Below are positions 6,632-9,507 of a stretch of 9,507 bases of DNA, one piece after another. Each line of letters starts with the position of its first letter. The stretch's first letter is position 1. The notes under the pieces were generated by a model. It made no database searches, had not been told where the DNA came from, and saw nothing but the letters and a program-made list of their open reading frames with translations. Origin of the DNA: an uncultured Opitutales bacterium (lineage in GTDB: Bacteria > Verrucomicrobiota > Verrucomicrobiia > Opitutales > UBA2995); assembly GCA_937920335.1 (NCBI GenBank), contig CALGUT010000894.1, positions 1 to 9,507 of the forward strand, written 5' to 3'. The translations under genes and the position numbers were made by a program.

Positions 6632-7960
6632 CTAGTGTGCCTTCTTCTCCAGGCGCGCGGCGAAGGAATAGGCAGGTTCCCAGTGATACATTCCTCGGAT
6701 GGCTGGTCCAATTGCGGTTGGTTGGATTCGGTAGTTCTTTGCCAAATTTTTCATGAGAAGCGTGCTCATCCTGTTAGCTACATCCCCCAGGGGGCACAGG
6801 TGTTTTCCCATACCGAAAGGAGCAAATTCGTTGATGGAAAACTTATTTTCTAGAAACCGTTTCGGATTAAAATCAAACGGTTCTGTAAACGTTCTGGGTT
6901 CCTTGTGGGATTCCCACAGGCAGAGTCGAACAGTTGCGTGCCTGGGTATTAAATAACCTTCGAATTCGATATCTTCCTTAACATCTCTCAGTAGCCGTCC
7001 GCTTTGCTCCATTCTGAGTGCTTCCTGAACGAACGCTTTAGTGATAGACGAATCGTCATTCGCCAACTCATCCGGTTCTGATGCAATTTCTTCAAGAAAG
7101 TCCGAATGTTGGGCGGAAAACATGATTAGCCAACGAAACAAGGTATACATGTCATATCTGCCCATTTCCACCATGTATATCAAATTACCAAGCAGAGTAT
7201 CGTCGACTTCTCCAACTTTATGCATATTCGCTATAATGCTTTCGGGCAGCCAATCATTGTCTGAAGCATCGGGTCTGTTCAGCTGCTCTCTTATGTAGTG
7301 CCGGATAGTTTCAAAGGCTGCCTTTTGCTCATCTCCCAGGTTCCACACCAATCCGCTGGGTCCTAGTTTATGATAAAGATCTAGCAACTGTTTGAAGGTT
7401 TCCGAACCATATCGAGCTCCAAAAAATATTTGAATCAGCAATCCGCTGGCAATTTCGTTCAACCATTTAACAAGCTGATCTCTTTGGTTACGGATTGTAT
7501 CCTGCTCCGAGAAATATCCGTGGAGGCCGTTTAATACCGTTTTTTGATGTTCCTCATGATTGGCTTTCATCACAGCGGAACTTAAAGCTTTCATCAGAGC
7601 TTTGCGGTAGTGTTGATGGGTTTCTCCTTCCATCTGGCGCAAGAAGCCTTTGGGTACCGTCGGTCTAAGCTCTAGTGTTTGTGGTACCATGCGGTCGTCG
7701 TGGTCCTTGAGAAACCTCTGACATAGAGGCAGTCCGACCATACAAATATACAGGTCTCCCCAGTTTAATGACTTGAAAACCGGTCCAATTTCTTGGGATT
7801 GCCGTAACATATACAGGCGATCTGACCACTCGATTTCGTTGAGGTTTACAAGGTTCCCCGGCGGAAGCGGGATGCCCAACTCCTTCGACTTTGCCAAGGC
7901 GTAGGTCACCGAAGGCTTTTGAGGTCGTTGGGTTGATGGGGCTCGGGGTATGTTATCCAT
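6632..7960 (-). CDS. Cytochrome P450, partner of the A-T didomain protein
   Basis: A 442-residue soluble-type bacterial P450 (no N-terminal membrane anchor). The ATG at 7960 is preferred; an in-frame TTG at 7993 would add 11 residues, and neither has a clear Shine-Dalgarno sequence. Landmarks, numbered from the ATG: C-helix 'GETHQHYRK' (112-120) with the HxxxR pair that binds haem propionates; K-helix ExxR as 'EALR' (313-316); 'FNPKRF' (364-369), the PERF-type motif; and the cysteine loop 'FAPFGMGKHLCPLG' (379-392) with haem ligand Cys389. Two features are unusual. The I helix reads 'VEMGRYDMYTLFRW' (264-277), so the acid-Thr pair of AGx(D/E)T is replaced by Tyr-Asp. The glycine normally two residues after the cysteine is one position later (CPLG). 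It is the first gene of a two-gene operon with the A-T protein, 7 nt apart. By analogy with NovI/NikQ-type enzymes, it probably oxidises an aminoacyl group held on the downstream carrier domain. The redox partner is not in the window. Confidence 0.92.
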   Translation of the reverse strand: MDNIPRAPSTQRPQKPSVTYALAKSKELGIPLPPGNLVNLNEIEWSDRLYMLRQSQEIGPVFKSLNWGDLYICMVGLPLCQRFLKDHDDRMVPQTLELRPTVPKGFLRQMEGETHQHYRKALMKALSSAVMKANHEEHQKTVLNGLHGYFSEQDTIRNQRDQLVKWLNEIASGLLIQIFFGARYGSETFKQLLDLYHKLGPSGLVWNLGDEQKAAFETIRHYIREQLNRPDASDNDWLPESIIANMHKVGEVDDTLLGNLIYMVEMGRYDMYTLFRWLIMFSAQHSDFLEEIASEPDELANDDSSITKAFVQEALRMEQSGRLLRDVKEDIEFEGYLIPRHATVRLCLWESHKEPRTFTEPFDFNPKRFLENKFSINEFAPFGMGKHLCPLGDVANRMSTLLMKNLAKNYRIQPTAIGPAIRGMYHWEPAYSFAARLEKKAH

Positions 7961-8169
7961 GTAAGGAGAGGGAGCCTGTTTGATTCTATTCAATGATGTC
8001 TATGGCTAAAATTTTCACAGCTTTGGCATTGAGAAGCTTTTTACCAGGTCTCTGGCTCATTCTCGAATTTCAGTTAACAGTAAACTGATGGTTGGGTTGT
8101 GCCTCGGGACCGAATAGGGACTATGCTCAATCCGTAGAACCTATTCAACGAAACCCGAAAGAAACCTAT
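7961..8169. promoter_or_regulatory. Divergent intergenic region between the P450 operon and the receptor remnant
   Basis: This 209-nt AT-rich stretch separates divergent starts and must hold the P450/A-T promoter. On the minus strand, TAGAAT (7988 to 7983) is a -10-like hexamer about 23 nt upstream of the ATG at 7960; it would leave a short leader and would exclude the TTG start at 7993. No convincing -35 box is visible. The imperfect dyad at 8071-8087 also lies here. No standard riboswitch or RNA gene was recognised. Confidence 0.4.
8071..8087. promoter_or_regulatory. Imperfect inverted repeat, candidate operator
   Basis: CAGTT-AACAGTA-AACTG has 5-bp arms around a 7-base centre that is itself nearly symmetric (CAGTTAACAGTAAACTG against CAGTTTACTGTTAACTG). 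It sits about 85 nt upstream of the receptor start and about 110 nt upstream of the P450 start, where a shared regulator could bind. The call is tentative: the arms are short and no second copy was seen. Confidence 0.25.
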
Positions 8170-8586
8170 ATGATCTCCACAAGAACCAATTGGTTACGTA
8201 CGTTTGCTGCTGTGCTTACCTTAGGCGCTGGCAGCGTAAACGCGCAGAATAACGACGAAGACGCCGATGTGTATGAACTGAGTCCATTCGCGGTAGCGGA
8301 AGATGAAAACATCGGCTATCTCGGAACCAACACGCTCGCAGGAACGCGTATCCGCAGTGAAATCAAGGATGTGGCCACGGCTATTTCTGTGTATACGGAA
8401 GAGTTTCTTGAAGACACGGCTGCCACGAATGCAGAGGAGCTGCTGGTTTATTCGGCTGGTACAGAAGTACCGGGACTGGCAGGTAATTTTGCAAATGTTT
8501 CGGCAGGAGGTGCTGCTACCGTGGTCGATGATTCTTCAAGGCGACAGCCTCAGGAGAATACCCGTATTCGCGGACTGGCCGCATGA
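8170..8586 (+). pseudogene. TonB-dependent receptor, N-terminal fragment only
   Basis: This fragment encodes the first 138 residues of a TonB-dependent outer-membrane receptor, normally about 900-1100 residues in these bacteria. The ATG at 8170 gives a Sec signal peptide ('NWLRTFAAVLTLGAGSVNAQ', residues 7-26); the frame is open upstream to 8092, but that part lacks signal character. A TonB-box-like segment 'DVYELSPFAV' (33-42) and the start of the plug domain follow: 'TLAGTRIRSEIKDVATAISV' (55-74), 'EEFLEDTAATNAEELLVYSA' (77-96), and 'NTRIRGLAA' (130-138). In full-length relatives RGLAA leads directly into '(A)D.TRD.F', but here a TGA follows at 8584-8586 and the next sequence belongs to an unrelated gene. 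The plug is incomplete and the whole beta-barrel is missing, so no receptor can be made. Such receptors usually import glycans or siderophores. The remnant probably arose by deletion or recombination at about 8580. Confidence 0.85.
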
Positions 8587-9004
8587 GATTTCCCGAAGGG
8601 TAACCAGCCAAAGAGAGTTTAGCCGCAGAATATTGGAAGAACCAGAAAGACTGGCTGAAAAATTTGAAGGTGGACCTGTGGCCGATGCTTACCTGGCGGC
8701 CTATGCGGACTGGCTCGCTGCCATTGCATCACTGAATAGTCCGGACTGGGTGGATGATCCGCGGCGAAAATTAGAGCATCCCTGGTATGCCGACACCCAT
8801 CATGCCCAGCTCGAGGAACTGGCCCCCGAGAGTTTTCGTGTGCGTGGAGTTTACACCGTACCTGATCCCGTCTTTAAACCGCAGCCGGGTCGACCACGAG
8901 TATCCTCGGAGCAAAAGCGCCTGAAAGCCATTGAACGTCAACGGACCTACCGGAAACGGATTAAGGCTCTTGTTGAACAAGCCCGCTCAAATAGGAGCAA
9001 GTAG
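8582..9004 (+). pseudogene. 5'-truncated gene resembling the antitoxin partner of AbiEii-type toxins
   Basis: The 140 residues in this frame look like real protein, but no start codon lies at the beginning: the frame enters from the receptor remnant, where it is only an accidental reading frame. It opens 'HEISRRVTSQREFSRRILEE' and continues with a helical segment 'GPVADAYLAAYADWLAAIAS' (31-50), then 'SPDWVDDPRRKLEHPWYA' (53-70) and 'LAPESFRVRGVYT' (80-92). The tail is very basic: 'GRPRVSSEQKRLKAIERQ' (103-120), then 'YRKRIK'. The order PxWv.DP.r.l..PWya....l....spesFr.Rgv(f/y) resembles proteins that I recall being encoded just upstream of AbiEii/AbiGii nucleotidyltransferase toxins. This is family-level recall, not a search result. 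The first possible in-frame start is a TTG at 8633, inside conserved sequence. No intact toxin gene follows. Alternatively it is an unrelated small DNA-binding protein. The stop TAG is at 9002-9004. Confidence 0.5.
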
Positions 9005-9011
9005 GAGTTCA

Positions 9012-9137
9012 ATGAATACAGTAACATTGAATGGGTTGGTTATTTGGAAAAACAAGACGTGGAAGCGATACAGATATCGTTTTCAATTTGTGGCCGCCGT
9101 GTGTTACCGCTGTAGACCGTACCCCAAAAAATCTTAA
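9012..9137 (+). CDS. Small ORF with strong RBS, possible toxin-gene stub
   Basis: This is a 41-codon ORF starting at the ATG at 9012 and preceded by AGGAG (9003-9007) at a spacing of 4 nt, one of the clearest Shine-Dalgarno sequences in the window. It begins 7 nt after the stop of the antitoxin-like remnant, where the toxin of such a pair would begin. The product is basic and aromatic ('NTVTLNGLVIWKNKTWKRYR' near the start, then 'CYRCRPYPKKS'), with no recognisable domain. It is most likely the first few codons of a lost downstream gene running into unrelated DNA. A genuine small protein cannot be excluded. From 9138 to 9180 nothing is recognisable. Confidence 0.25.
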   Translation: MNTVTLNGLVIWKNKTWKRYRYRFQFVAAVCYRCRPYPKKS

Positions 9138-9180
9138 ACTCCAGGTCTTACGCCAATCCGTGAAATTATTTCCAGTTGGA

Positions 9181-9507
9181 TTACGAATCCGATTTCGTAG
9201 GCAGCGTTTTCCCTTCATACCAGTCACTCAGAATCGTCAGGACCTTGGGGTGGTCGGGTAGTCCCATGGTGTTTCGTTCGATCATAGAGAGCATGAGCTC
9301 GATGGCGGAGAAGCCGATTTCCTGCTCGTTGCGAATGATGCCTGAGACTGGCTCCATATCCGGGTTGGCATTGAGCGAACAGCGTCCGATCTTTTTGGGT
9401 AGGGGTTTTTTAAAACGGCTCATGATTTCGGTGTAGCTTAAAAGGCCTTCGGTCGTCGTTCCGGTTTGGCTGTTTTGAATAATGACGTCGGGTTGGTGTT
9501 TCCGGTA
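9181..9507 (-). CDS. LacI/GalR-family transcriptional regulator, C-terminal part (partial)
   Basis: These 108 codons, open to the window edge and ending at the TAA at 9181-9183, match the end of the periplasmic-binding-protein-like domain of LacI-family repressors. 'HQPDVIIQNS' (about the 4th-13th visible residues) is the usual 'kPDvvig.n' strand; 'PLPKKIGRCSLNANP' corresponds to 'ip.digf.sl...'; and 'VSGIIRNEQEIGFSAIELML' is the dimer-interface segment (sGi.qn..eiG..Av..l). 'NTMGLPDHP' and 'ILSDWYEGKTLP' form the standard tail. The helix-turn-helix N-terminus lies beyond the window, so the operator cannot be predicted. Members in this phylum usually control sugar-uptake and degradation genes. 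The neighbour here is gene debris, so its target is probably on the far side or elsewhere. A 6-bp hairpin (TACGAA...TTCGTA, 9182-9199) overlaps the last codons and lacks a T-run. Confidence 0.85.
   Translation of the reverse strand, partial: YRKHQPDVIIQNSQTGTTTEGLLSYTEIMSRFKKPLPKKIGRCSLNANPDMEPVSGIIRNEQEIGFSAIELMLSMIERNTMGLPDHPKVLTILSDWYEGKTLPTKSDS

Noticed and set aside
6625..6711. An N-terminal extension of the A-T protein to a start at 6711.
   Set aside because: It would overlap the end of the P450 gene, and its residues (Pro/Arg-rich) do not resemble an adenylation-domain N-terminus. The start at 6624 fits the usual beginning.
8303..8581. The first part of the long plus-strand frame that continues into the antitoxin-like sequence.
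   Set aside because: Here the other frame clearly encodes the TonB-dependent receptor plug. This stretch is an accidental open frame made continuous by the junction at about 8580.
8570..8714. A 10-bp direct repeat GCGGACTGGC at 8570-8579 and 8705-8714 near the receptor junction.
   Set aside because: The second copy is inside the conserved-looking antitoxin-like sequence (encoding ADWLA), and the repeats do not bracket a recognisable element. Chance similarity is likely.
9182..9199. Hairpin TACGAA-TCCGAT-TTCGTA as a terminator for the LacI-type gene or the plus-strand remnants.
   Set aside because: It overlaps the last codons of the regulator, is AT-rich, and has no T-run on either side.
1..9507. 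CRISPR arrays, tRNA or rRNA genes, and insertion-sequence ends.
   Set aside because: No regularly spaced repeats, cloverleaf-like segments, rRNA signature stretches, transposase motifs or terminal inverted repeats were seen on reading both strands.

Overview
The window looks like chromosomal DNA of a carbohydrate-degrading member of the Verrucomicrobiota, probably an Opitutae/Puniceicoccales-type bacterium. The evidence is a Tat-exported Gfo/Idh/MocA oxidoreductase beside a DUF1080 protein and a ThuA-like protein, a sulfatase remnant, a LacI-family regulator, and a TonB-dependent receptor N-terminus with the 'VYELSPF...TLAGTRIR' opening that I associate with this group. The assignment comes from family recognition, not from a search.

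Layout. (1) 1-2599, plus strand: the 3' end of a DUF1080 gene, a Tat-exported Gfo/Idh/MocA dehydrogenase, and an exported ThuA-like protein whose start codon overlaps the preceding stop codon. Together they resemble a periplasmic 3-keto-glycoside sugar-oxidation module. (2) 2679-4015, minus strand: two translationally coupled membrane proteins with bacterial PH (bPH2/DUF304, YdbT-like) domains. (3) About 4079-4691, plus strand: the C-terminal remnant of an arylsulfatase-type gene. It lacks the catalytic N-terminal half and looks frameshifted at its 5' edge. (4) 4753-7960, minus strand: a two-gene operon, cytochrome P450 followed 7 nt later by a free-standing NRPS-like adenylation-thiolation (A-T) didomain protein, ending at a good candidate rho-independent terminator. 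(5) 8170-9137, plus strand: debris. A TonB-dependent receptor is cut off after 138 residues and abuts a 5'-truncated gene resembling the antitoxin partner of AbiEii-type nucleotidyltransferase toxins. A 41-codon ORF with a good ribosome binding site follows. (6) 9181-9507, minus strand: the C-terminal part of a LacI/GalR-family repressor that runs off the window.

The most interesting part is the P450/A-T pair. An A-T didomain with no condensation or release domain, next to a P450, is the known layout for loading an amino acid onto a carrier protein so the P450 can oxidise it (NovH/NovI and NikP1/NikQ logic). Here the P450 lacks the usual acid-alcohol pair in its I helix and has a shifted glycine after the haem cysteine, so its chemistry may not be ordinary hydroxylation. 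No condensation, thioesterase, reductase or phosphopantetheinyl transferase gene is in the window, so the product cannot be named. Gene remnants on both sides (sulfatase, receptor, antitoxin-like) suggest the pair sits in a recombination-prone region.
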